In this document: in pieces, positions 30,060-38,062 of the stretch
Layout of the letters: every line of letters begins with the position of its first letter
Position numbering within the stretch: position 1 is the first letter of the stretch
Origin: Bacteroidota bacterium
Lineage (GTDB): Bacteria; Bacteroidota; Ignavibacteria; UBA10030
Reading direction: 5' to 3'
Assembly: GCA_017882185.1 (NCBI GenBank)
Contig: JADGQA010000007.1
Location: forward strand, 1 to 38,062
Length of the DNA stretch: 38,062 nucleotides
Notes under the pieces: model-generated
What the model saw: only the letters and a program-made list of their open reading frames with translations
The model's database searches: none
What the model was told of the DNA's origin: nothing
Made by a program: the position numbers and the translations under genes

Positions 30060-31058
30060 ATGAGCGCCCCATCGAAATCCTCCGCTTCACGCGCAGTGGT
30101 ACTACTTCAGCTGGGCGGGCCAGACTCTCTTGATGCCGTTCAGCCATTCTTGCATAATCTGTTTGTCGATCCGGATATTATTGATCTGCCCGGGGCATTT
30201 CTATTTCGAAGAGCGCTAGCCCGATTCATTTCGACTCGTCGGGCACCCAAAGTTCAGGAATTGTACAGAAACATCGGCGGACGCTCCCCCATTCTCTTGG
30301 AGACACAGAAGCAGGCAGAAAGCCTGAAGGAATTGCTGTCGAAGAAGGGTCAGGATGTCCCCGTTGAAATTGCGATGCGGTATTGGCATCCTTTCACAGA
30401 AGAAACAATTAAGAAACTGTTGTCAGCAGGAATCCAAGAGGCCGTACTCCTCCCGTTGTACCCGCATTATTCGAAAGCGACGACCGGATCGAGCCTCCGC
30501 GAATGGGATCGACTGGCGAACGATCTTGGCGCTCGGCACATCTCAACGAAGATTGTCGAGCCATACTTCGACCACCCGTTGTATATCCGTTCTCTCGTAG
30601 AACGAGTCGAACAAGCGATTCAGCGTGTGCCACCAGACCAGAAATCAAAAGTACATCTGGTATTCAGCGCTCACGGGACTCCAATGAAGCTCGTGCGGGA
30701 CGGCGATCCATATTCACAACAGATTCGACGCACGTATGAGTTGGTCGTGGAACAGGGCAGGTTTGGCCTCCCTCACCATCTCTGTTTTCAAAGCAAGGTA
30801 GGTCCGCAAAAATGGCTCGAGCCTTCACTTACACAGACGATTGATTCACTCGGCGATCAGGGTGTCAGTCATATGATCGTCAACCCGTTAGCTTTTGTCA
30901 CAGACCATATTGAAACACTTTATGAAATCAATATTGAAGCCAGGCACCAGGCGCACGAGCGTGGGATAACCTATTTCGATATGACTGCTCCTTTGACATC
31001 AAGCGCGCTATTTATTGAATGTCTTGGCGATCTCGTGCTAAACAAGTTTGCCGATTAA
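30060..31058 (+). CDS. hemH: Ferrochelatase
   Basis: LLQLGGPDSLDAVQPFLHNLF, IAMRYWHPF, VFSAHGTPM, NPLAFVTDHIETLYEI. Confidence 0.96.
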   Translation: MSAPSKSSASRAVVLLQLGGPDSLDAVQPFLHNLFVDPDIIDLPGAFLFRRALARFISTRRAPKVQELYRNIGGRSPILLETQKQAESLKELLSKKGQDVPVEIAMRYWHPFTEETIKKLLSAGIQEAVLLPLYPHYSKATTGSSLREWDRLANDLGARHISTKIVEPYFDHPLYIRSLVERVEQAIQRVPPDQKSKVHLVFSAHGTPMKLVRDGDPYSQQIRRTYELVVEQGRFGLPHHLCFQSKVGPQKWLEPSLTQTIDSLGDQGVSHMIVNPLAFVTDHIETLYEINIEARHQAHERGITYFDMTAPLTSSALFIECLGDLVLNKFAD

Positions 31059-31061
31059 ACC

Positions 31062-32465
31062 ATGAAATCGCGTCCATCTGTTCTCATCATCGGGGGAGGA
31101 ATCAGCGGACTCGCCACTGCCTGGTGGCTTCACAAAGCTTCCGTCGATGTGACGGTTCTCGAACGCGATCGCCATCTTGGCGGAACGATGCAAACCGTCC
31201 ACGATCACGGTTGGCTTGTTGAAACCGGCCCAAACAGTGCCCTGGAGACCACTTCCCTATTCAAGACTCTCTTTAACGATCTTAAGTTGACCGACGAGGT
31301 CGTGTACGCAGGCGATGTCGGAAATAACCGCTACATCCTGCGCGATGGATCGCTTCATGCATTGCCGATGACTCCTCCGGCCTTCTTTAAGTCCAAACTC
31401 TGGACTTTGCCCGGAAAGCTGCGTCTCCTCAAGGAGCCGTTCGTTGGACGAGCGGATGCAGAAGAGACAGTTGCTCAATTCGTCGAAAGACGATTAGGAA
31501 GAGAATTTCTCGATTACGCCATCAATCCATTTGTCGCAGGAGTCTACGCCGGAAATCCCGAGCAACTTAGTGTTCGTGCCGCATTCCCGAAATTGTACGC
31601 ACTTGAAGAGGAATATGGCGGGCTGATCAAAGGCCAAATCCTGGGAAGTCGAGAGCGAAAGAAAAGGGCGGAGCAATCGAAGGATCGCGCGCGGATGTTT
31701 GCGTTCAAAAGCGGAATGCAGACTTTCCCAGAGACACTCGGGGATGCGCTTGGGACAAACGTAATCACTGGATCAACAGCCGAACGGATAAGAAGGATCG
31801 GCAAGCGCGATCGTAAGACGTATGAGATCAAAGGAATGAGGAAGGGAAGGCCATTCAAACTCCTGGCAGATGCGGTTATTACAGCAATTCCTTCATACTT
31901 GACCGCCCCATTGATTGCACCTCTTGATAATGTCGTTGCGGAGTCACTGAAAAACATTTACTATCCTCCTGTTGTAGAAGTGTTCCTTGGATTCAAGACA
32001 TCCGACATTCGAATGCCTCTTGATGGGTTTGGTTTCTTAGTACCGGCGAAGGAGCACCGAAAGATCCTCGGCACAATTTGGTCCTCGAGCCTTTTTCCGG
32101 GCAGAGCACCGCAAGGTTTTGCGGCGCTGACGACCTTCGTGGGGGGTTCAAGACAGCCTGAACTGACAGAGGAAAGTGATGAACGAATTGTTGGTATTGT
32201 GTCGGAAGAACTGTCTTCAATCATGGGTGTGAGCGGCAAACCTGTATTCCGTCGAATTGCCCGCTGGCAACACGCGATCCCGCAGTACAATCTGGGGCAT
32301 CTTTCGATCATCGAGCAGGTCGAACGATTTGAACAGAGGCACCCCGGAATGTTTGTCTCTGGCAATTTCCGCGGCGGCATTTCCGTTGGCGATTGCATCA
32401 TCAATTCCGACAAGACTGCTCGCCGCGTTCAGAATTTTCTCGAGAATCATCAACCTTTTGATTGA
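31062..32465 (+). CDS. hemG: Protoporphyrinogen oxidase, HemY/HemG FAD type
   Basis: [15 protein letters not shown] dinucleotide fold, [17 protein letters not shown]-terminal [13 protein letters not shown]. Confidence 0.94.
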   Translation: MKSRPSVLIIGGGISGLATAWWLHKASVDVTVLERDRHLGGTMQTVHDHGWLVETGPNSALETTSLFKTLFNDLKLTDEVVYAGDVGNNRYILRDGSLHALPMTPPAFFKSKLWTLPGKLRLLKEPFVGRADAEETVAQFVERRLGREFLDYAINPFVAGVYAGNPEQLSVRAAFPKLYALEEEYGGLIKGQILGSRERKKRAEQSKDRARMFAFKSGMQTFPETLGDALGTNVITGSTAERIRRIGKRDRKTYEIKGMRKGRPFKLLADAVITAIPSYLTAPLIAPLDNVVAESLKNIYYPPVVEVFLGFKTSDIRMPLDGFGFLVPAKEHRKILGTIWSSSLFPGRAPQGFAALTTFVGGSRQPELTEESDERIVGIVSEELSSIMGVSGKPVFRRIARWQHAIPQYNLGHLSIIEQVERFEQRHPGMFVSGNFRGGISVGDCIINSDKTARRVQNFLENHQPFD

Positions 32466-32485
32466 CATTGGAAAGGAGTTCAACC

Positions 32486-33514
32486 ATGGTAATCGAAGAA
32501 ACAAAAACATCTCTGGGTTCTTACCAGAAGAGTGATACGGATACTTTCAAACGATTGCGGCGGCTCCGGATGACGGAGTCATTTCGTTCGATGGTGCGGG
32601 AAACCGAACTCTCCCCTAATGATTTCATTTATCCGCTGTTCGTAGTTCCAGGAAAGGGTGTACGAAAGGAAGTGAAATCCATGCCGGGGGTCTTCCAACT
32701 TTCCGTGGATGAAACTGTAAAGGAATGCCGGGAAGTTCGGTCTCTCAAAATTCCTGCGATCATTCTCTTTGGAATCCCTGAGCATAAAGACGAAGTCGGC
32801 AGCGAAGCCTATGATCCAAACGGGATTGTCCAGCAAGCAATCCGCGCAATCAAGAAGGATATCCCTGAGCTCACAGTTATCACTGACGTATGTCTGTGTG
32901 AATACACGTCGCACGGACACTGCGGCATTGTACGGGGCGAAGAAATAGTCAACGACGAATCAATCGAACTTCTTGCGAAGGAGGCACTCACACACGCAGA
33001 GGCAGGAGCCGACATGGTTGCCCCCTCGGACATGTTCGATGGAAGGGTCTCTGCTATTCGAAGAATTCTTGATGAAAACAAGTTTCTGAAACTGCCAATC
33101 ATGTCCTATGCAGCAAAATATGCATCAGGATTCTACGGTCCTTTCCGGGATGCTGCTGAGAGTACTCCGAAATTTGGCGATCGACGTTCCCACCAGATGG
33201 ATCCGGCAAATTCGAACGAGGCTCTTCGAGAAGTTGAACAGGACATACTTGAGGGAGCAGATATTGTTATGGTGAAACCCGCTCTTTCATACCTTGACGT
33301 CATTCGACGGGTGAAAGACCGATTTTCAATGCCCACCGCAGCCTATAACGTAAGCGGTGAATACTCCATGATCAAAGCAGCAGCCCGTAATGGCTGGATC
33401 GACGAGCAGCGCGTGATGATGGAGGTCCTGACGAGCATCAAGCGGGCCGGTGCAGATCTCATTCTTACCTATTTCGCCAAGGACGCTGCACGAGTTCTTA
33501 AGCAGGCTGCGTGA
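32486..33514 (+). CDS. hemB: Delta-aminolevulinic acid dehydratase (porphobilinogen synthase)
   Basis: [15 protein letters not shown] zinc ligands, [17 protein letters not shown] gaaaggag before ATG at 32486. Confidence 0.97.
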   Translation: MVIEETKTSLGSYQKSDTDTFKRLRRLRMTESFRSMVRETELSPNDFIYPLFVVPGKGVRKEVKSMPGVFQLSVDETVKECREVRSLKIPAIILFGIPEHKDEVGSEAYDPNGIVQQAIRAIKKDIPELTVITDVCLCEYTSHGHCGIVRGEEIVNDESIELLAKEALTHAEAGADMVAPSDMFDGRVSAIRRILDENKFLKLPIMSYAAKYASGFYGPFRDAAESTPKFGDRRSHQMDPANSNEALREVEQDILEGADIVMVKPALSYLDVIRRVKDRFSMPTAAYNVSGEYSMIKAAARNGWIDEQRVMMEVLTSIKRAGADLILTYFAKDAARVLKQAA

Positions 33515-33536
33515 TAAGGATTTTCGAAATTCAAAT

Positions 33537-34817
33537 ATGAAGACAAAGAAGTCTGACGACCTTTTTGGCCGTGCAAGTCAGAGAATTCCCGGAGGAGTAA
33601 ATTCGCCGGTTCGAGCTTTCAAATCTGTCGGCCGCAACCCTATTTTTATTGCTCGTGCGAGCGGGTCGAAGCTCTGGGATGTCGATGGGAACGAGTTTAT
33701 CGATTACGTAGGCTCGTGGGGACCGATGATTCTCGGCCACGGACACGAGAAAGTGCTTGAGGCGATACGTCGCACGGCCGCGGATGGCACCAGCTTTGGA
33801 GCAGCCACAGCCCGCGAGGTTGAAATGGCGGAGCTAATTGCTTTGCTGGTCCCTTCCATCGAGATGGTGCGAATGGTGAATTCCGGGACCGAGGCAACGA
33901 TGAGTGCAATTCGACTCGCGCGCGCCTTCACAGGTCGGGAAAAAATTGTCAAGTTTGAAGGATGCTACCACGGCCACGCGGATTCGTTTCTGATAAAGGC
34001 CGGGTCGGGAGCAATGACGCTCGGGATTCCCGACAGTCCCGGCGTCACGCGTTCGACAGGGAATGATACTCTCACGGCACAATTCAATAACCTAGGTTCA
34101 GTCGAGCAAATCGTCGACACCTACCCCAAACAAATTGCTTGTGTCATTGTCGAGCCGATCGTGGGAAACATGGGATGTGTCCCCCCGATCAAGGGTTTCC
34201 TGGAAGGAATACGGAGCCTTTGCACGAAACACGGGATCGTATTAATTTTCGATGAAGTCATGACGGGATTCCGTGTCGCTCCAGGCGGCGCGCAGCAACT
34301 ATACAAAATTGACCCTGACCTCACCACACTCGGCAAAGTGATCGGCGGTGGATTGCCCGTCGGTGCCTACGGTGGGAAGAAAGAAATCATGAAAATGATC
34401 GCACCTTCGGGACCCGTTTATCAAGCTGGTACGCTATCCGGCAATCCGTTGGCGATGGCAGCTGGACTTGCGACTTTGCGGATACTGACGGAGACACCGG
34501 GTATTTACACGAAGCTGGAGGAAATGTCTTCGCGACTTGAGAATGGATTCAAACGAATCATTGAACGGCGTAAGTTGCCAATGACTCAGAATCGCGTAGG
34601 ATCGATGTTCACGTTGTTCTTCACATCAACAGATGTAATTGACTATGCAACCGCCAAATCGTCTGATACGAAAAAGTTTTCAAAGTATTTCGGCGAGATG
34701 TTAGAACGAGGAATTTATATAGCGCCGTCTCAATTTGAAGCAGCTTTCATTTCTAGTGCGCACACGACAAGCGATATAGACAAGACTATCGCGGCAGCAG
34801 ATGAATCCCTTAGTTGA
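33537..34817 (+). CDS. hemL: Glutamate-1-semialdehyde 2,1-aminomutase
   Basis: [49 protein letters not shown]. Confidence 0.97.
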   Translation: MKTKKSDDLFGRASQRIPGGVNSPVRAFKSVGRNPIFIARASGSKLWDVDGNEFIDYVGSWGPMILGHGHEKVLEAIRRTAADGTSFGAATAREVEMAELIALLVPSIEMVRMVNSGTEATMSAIRLARAFTGREKIVKFEGCYHGHADSFLIKAGSGAMTLGIPDSPGVTRSTGNDTLTAQFNNLGSVEQIVDTYPKQIACVIVEPIVGNMGCVPPIKGFLEGIRSLCTKHGIVLIFDEVMTGFRVAPGGAQQLYKIDPDLTTLGKVIGGGLPVGAYGGKKEIMKMIAPSGPVYQAGTLSGNPLAMAAGLATLRILTETPGIYTKLEEMSSRLENGFKRIIERRKLPMTQNRVGSMFTLFFTSTDVIDYATAKSSDTKKFSKYFGEMLERGIYIAPSQFEAAFISSAHTTSDIDKTIAAADESLS

Positions 34818-34837
34818 CTGATATGATTGGTGGTGGC

Positions 34838-34858
34838 CGAAAGGCAATCAGCCTTTCG
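34838..34858. terminator. Hairpin between convergent hemL and zwf relic
   Basis: CGAAAGGC-aatca-GCCTTTCG 8-bp stem; no T tract, so weak. Confidence 0.35.
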
Positions 34859-35658
34859 AATCTCCCACCTCAGTGACTGTCGGCTGAAGCCAACTCCTCT
34901 CATCCTGCGCTATTAAGACCTCTGCGGATTCCGGTCCCCAAGTGTTAGCCTGATAGTTCGGAAAATCAATCGGCGCGGCTCCCTCCCAAGCCTCAAGTAC
35001 AGGCGTGATAATCGACCATGCAGCTTCTACCTGATCGTCACGCATGAAGAGAGTAGCATCTCCACGAATCACATCCAGGAGCAGCGTTTCGTAAGCATCT
35101 GGAGAGGAATCACCAAACGATTCACGATAACTGAAGCGCATATCAACCGGTCGGAGTCGGATCGCTGGTCCAGGTTGTTTTGCCTGGAAATGAACGGATA
35201 TCCCTGCGAGTGCGCTGCCGGTCAACACAAAGTTTATCCTTCCCTAATTGCGCTGCGATTGTTTCGACCATTTTGGGCGGCACGGCAAAGTAGAATATCT
35301 GGTTTGCTTTGGCATTCCATTCTTTGTCAAGCGCGCACAGCCGTTCAGAGAGTCCTGCAAAGGCACTCGGCGCATTAAAGTCGGCATTAATGAATTGCAG
35401 ATGGCTTGCGAACGAGTCCCATTTACTTTTGTCTGCTAAACCCCGTCGCGAAAATTGTTTGACCCCGTCCCGCAGATGTTCACGGAATTGATCGTCACTG
35501 AGGGGTTTCATGTCCACACCAATGACCGTAAAGCGTTCATTCATCCATTTATCTGAATAGAGATCGAAGAGGGCCTAGACTAACTTCCGTCACGTGAGAT
35601 CGCCGCCTGCACCGGTGATGACGATGGCGGTAGGTTCGTGTGATGCATAGGATTCCAT
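34848..35658 (-). pseudogene. zwf: Decayed glucose-6-phosphate dehydrogenase
   Basis: MESYASHEPTAIVITGAGGDLT*RKLV*ALFDLYSDKWMNERFTVIGVDMKPLSDDQFR... then a deletion/frameshift to ISVHFQAKQPGPAIRLRPVDMRFSYRESFG...DAYETLLLDVIRGDATLFMRDDQVEAAW; stops at 35590-35592 and 35575-35577. Confidence 0.85.
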
Positions 35659-35667
35659 AGAAATCGG

Positions 35668-37086
35668 TTATTCCTCTCTCCATTCGGTATGAAAGACACC
35701 CGCAGCGTCCACCCGTTCGTAGGAATGAGCGCCAAAGAAATCCCGCTGTGCCTGAATAAGATTCGCTGGAAGCCACGGGCTCCGGTAGCCGTCCATATAC
35801 GAAAGTGAAACTGACAGCCCGGGTATGGGAATTGCAAGTTCAACCGCCACCTGAACCACAATACGCAGGTGTTGCTGACGATCGAAGATGTCTTCGACAA
35901 TCCCAGTATCGAGAAGGAGACTTCGAAGATCCGGTTTCGCCTCGTACGCAATACGTATGTTTTCCAGCATCGCAGCACGGATGATACAGCCCCCCTGCCA
36001 GATACGGGCAATGTCTTCGAGTTTGAGATTGTATTTGTAAGTGTCCGATGCAACGCGGAGCAAACTCATCCCCTGGGAATACGTTATGAGCATTGCCGCA
36101 TACAAGGCGTTCCGAATCTGTTCAATAAATGTTTCCTGGTCGCCCTGGAACGCTCGTCCCACGTTGTCGTTAATACGGCTTGCAGTGACACGGGAGTCTT
36201 TCAGATCGGATAACTGCCGCATCATGACCGCCAAATCCACCGTGGGCAATGGAACTCCCAGCGTCATTGCTTCCTGCGATGTCCAGAGCCCGGTCCCTTT
36301 CTGTCTTGCCTCGTCCAAAATAACATCAACGAGGTTCTTGCCTGTGCGATCATCTTTTTGGGAAAATATCGCGGCGGTGATTTCGACAAGGTAACTACTA
36401 AGCTCTGTTCGGTTCCACTGCTCGTAGATTGAATGTAGTCTGTCATCCGAGAGCCCCATCGATTGTTTCATGAGGTGAAAGCTCTCAGCAATCAGCTGCA
36501 TCACTCCGTATTCAATTCCGTTGTGTACCATTTTCACGTAGTGGCCGGCCGATCCTGGTCCGAGGTACGCGACGCAGGGTTTTTGCCCGACCTTGGCGGC
36601 GATCGCTTCGAAAATCGGCTTCACTCGTTCGTATGCCTCTTTCGGACCCCCCGGCATGATACTGGGTCCGTTGCGTGCCCCGTGTTCACCGCCGGAGATT
36701 CCCACACCCATGAAACTCAAGTCTTTTTTCTTTAATTCAGATGAACGACGTTCGGTGTCTCGAAAATATGAATTTCCGCCGTCGATGATCAGGTCTCCCG
36801 GATTCAGCAACGACTCAAGATCATGAATAACACTATCGACAGGAGAACCGGCCGGCACAAGAAGCATCAAGACCCGCGGCCGGCGGAGATGTCGGACAAG
36901 ATCCTTCAAATTGTCAGCAGCAAATATGGAGCGAGCCTCCGTCTCTTTTTGCAAATTCTGCACCTTTGCAGAATCTTTGTCATACCCAGCGACTGAGTAT
37001 CCATGGTCTGCCATATTCAGGAGCAGATTGCGGCCCATCACTCCCAGGCCAATCATACCAAGTTCGCATTTTGCTTCCTTCGTCAT
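35668..37086 (-). CDS. gnd: 6-phosphogluconate dehydrogenase, decarboxylating
   Basis: GLGVMGRNLLLNMADHGY, GVGISGGEHGARNGPSIMPGG, GTGLWTSQEA. Confidence 0.96.
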   Translation of the reverse strand: MTKEAKCELGMIGLGVMGRNLLLNMADHGYSVAGYDKDSAKVQNLQKETEARSIFAADNLKDLVRHLRRPRVLMLLVPAGSPVDSVIHDLESLLNPGDLIIDGGNSYFRDTERRSSELKKKDLSFMGVGISGGEHGARNGPSIMPGGPKEAYERVKPIFEAIAAKVGQKPCVAYLGPGSAGHYVKMVHNGIEYGVMQLIAESFHLMKQSMGLSDDRLHSIYEQWNRTELSSYLVEITAAIFSQKDDRTGKNLVDVILDEARQKGTGLWTSQEAMTLGVPLPTVDLAVMMRQLSDLKDSRVTASRINDNVGRAFQGDQETFIEQIRNALYAAMLITYSQGMSLLRVASDTYKYNLKLEDIARIWQGGCIIRAAMLENIRIAYEAKPDLRSLLLDTGIVEDIFDRQQHLRIVVQVAVELAIPIPGLSVSLSYMDGYRSPWLPANLIQAQRDFFGAHSYERVDAAGVFHTEWREE

Positions 37087-37116
37087 TCAATCCCTTCTAC
37101 GGACCCAATCGTTCCG

Positions 37117-37737
37117 TTATTTCAATGCAAGCCCAAATGAATCGAGTTTCGCCAGCGTAGTGTCATAGCCGGTGTGACGGATACCTTTGATGCCCAGCAT
37201 CTGTGCGACCTCCACAAACATCGCGCGATCCTCGAGATAAAGAACCTGAGACGGCGGCACTTGTGCAATATCCAGAGCAACGCGGAAGATGTCAGCATCG
37301 GGCTTCCGAAAATGGACGAAACTGGAGACAACAAAGAAATCGATGAAATCGCCCAACTTGAACTTTTCAACCCGGTACGTGGTGAGTTCCCGGCCTTCGT
37401 TGCTTACGGCCACCACCTTCAATCGATAGCGGCTCTTGAGTTTGCGGACCAACTCGATCATCTCAGGAAAAGGTTTGGACTGTTGAAACATGAAATTCTT
37501 GAAATCATCCGAGGAAAACGTCCTCTTCTCATAGAACACGACCCGGTTAAGGTATTCGTCGAGACTCAATTTCCCTTCTTCATACGTATCAAACGTCAGA
37601 TGATGCCTCTCATTCATTTCCTCGTAATCCAGGTTGTAGGTTTCAGCTGCAAGCTTGCGCATACCGTGGTCCCAGCCATTGGTTAGGAGAACGCCACCAA
37701 TGTCCAGGAAGAGTGTCGTGATTGACGGCCCAGTCAA
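37117..37737 (-). CDS. HAD-superfamily hydrolase
   Basis: Motif I-like FLDIGGVLLTNGWD, VAVSNEG (motif II), KPDADIF (motif III), LYLEDRA. Confidence 0.87.
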   Translation of the reverse strand: MTGPSITTLFLDIGGVLLTNGWDHGMRKLAAETYNLDYEEMNERHHLTFDTYEEGKLSLDEYLNRVVFYEKRTFSSDDFKNFMFQQSKPFPEMIELVRKLKSRYRLKVVAVSNEGRELTTYRVEKFKLGDFIDFFVVSSFVHFRKPDADIFRVALDIAQVPPSQVLYLEDRAMFVEVAQMLGIKGIRHTGYDTTLAKLDSFGLALK

Positions 37738-38062
37738 GCAGCACCTTTGGGCGTATACACGGAAGCTTTCTGGTCGAGTGCTTTCATCAAGAGATCATAA
37801 GCCTTTACAAACTTTTCAACGCCCTCTTTCTCAAGCTGTTGCGTCACTTCGTCGAGATCAATCCCAACTTTCTTGAGTCGATCCAGCGTCGATTGCGCAT
37901 CTGATACATCCTCCGCGAGTGTTAGCTGTGGATTTCCGTGGTCTCGATATGCGTTGAGAGTCTCCAGGGGGACGGTATTGATGGTGTCGGCGCCAATGAG
38001 AGGCTCAACATATTTCACGTCGGAATACTTCGGATTCTTGGTACTCGTGCTCGCCCAGAGCA
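37734..38062 (-). CDS. tal: Transaldolase, C-terminal part (continues beyond the window)
   Basis: LWASTSTKNPKYSDVKYVEPLIGADTINTVPLETLNAYRDHG; frame open to the window edge; ATGA overlap with the HAD gene. Confidence 0.93.
   Translation of the reverse strand, partial: LWASTSTKNPKYSDVKYVEPLIGADTINTVPLETLNAYRDHGNPQLTLAEDVSDAQSTLDRLKKVGIDLDEVTQQLEKEGVEKFVKAYDLLMKALDQKASVYTPKGAA

Noticed and set aside
29341-30147. 268-aa minus-strand ORF over hemN/hemH
   Set aside because: Antisense to two confidently identified genes; composition consistent with a mirror frame.
35575-35592. Possible UGA/UAG recoding (selenocysteine or readthrough) in zwf
   Set aside because: Two different stops plus a large internal deletion and frameshift; the first stop replaces a conserved Arg by a single C-to-T change (CGA to TGA). 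Decay is simpler.

Overview
A 38 kb bacterial chromosomal window, mostly housekeeping genes. The gene content suggests a Bacteroidota/Chlorobiota/Ignavibacteria-type lineage (T9SS-like sorting-domain relic, non-classical SdhCAB, lipoproteins with SCN-type lipoboxes); this taxonomic guess is inference only. Minus-strand blocks: Ser/Thr kinase-TPR protein, Tat-exported MBL hydrolase, obgE, a large TPR protein, sdhCAB, ftsX, two small lipoproteins, recR, ybaB, and a tal-HAD-gnd-zwf pentose-phosphate block at the right edge. Plus-strand: dinG-like helicase, M28 peptidase, tRNA-Asn, and a complete heme operon (ccsA/hemX-like, hemA, C, D, E, N, H, G/Y, B, L). Main points for a second look: (1) zwf is decayed, with two in-frame stops, a large internal deletion and a frameshift, beside an intact gnd; (2) two 115-bp direct repeats (about 75% identical) at the left edge, one ending where a redoxin-family gene is truncated; (3) an orphan T9SS-type C-terminal sorting-domain relic; (4) a tRNA-Asn locus with a divergent sigma-70-like promoter pair, a truncated upstream tRNA copy, and a downstream segment with interleaved, mutually exclusive or pseudoknot-forming stems before a terminator; (5) an MBL hydrolase whose Tat motif precedes the first ATG, implying a CTG start one base after the obgE stop; (6) a TPR gene with a promoter spaced for a leaderless mRNA. 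I saw no CRISPR array, rRNA, intact transposase or defence system.
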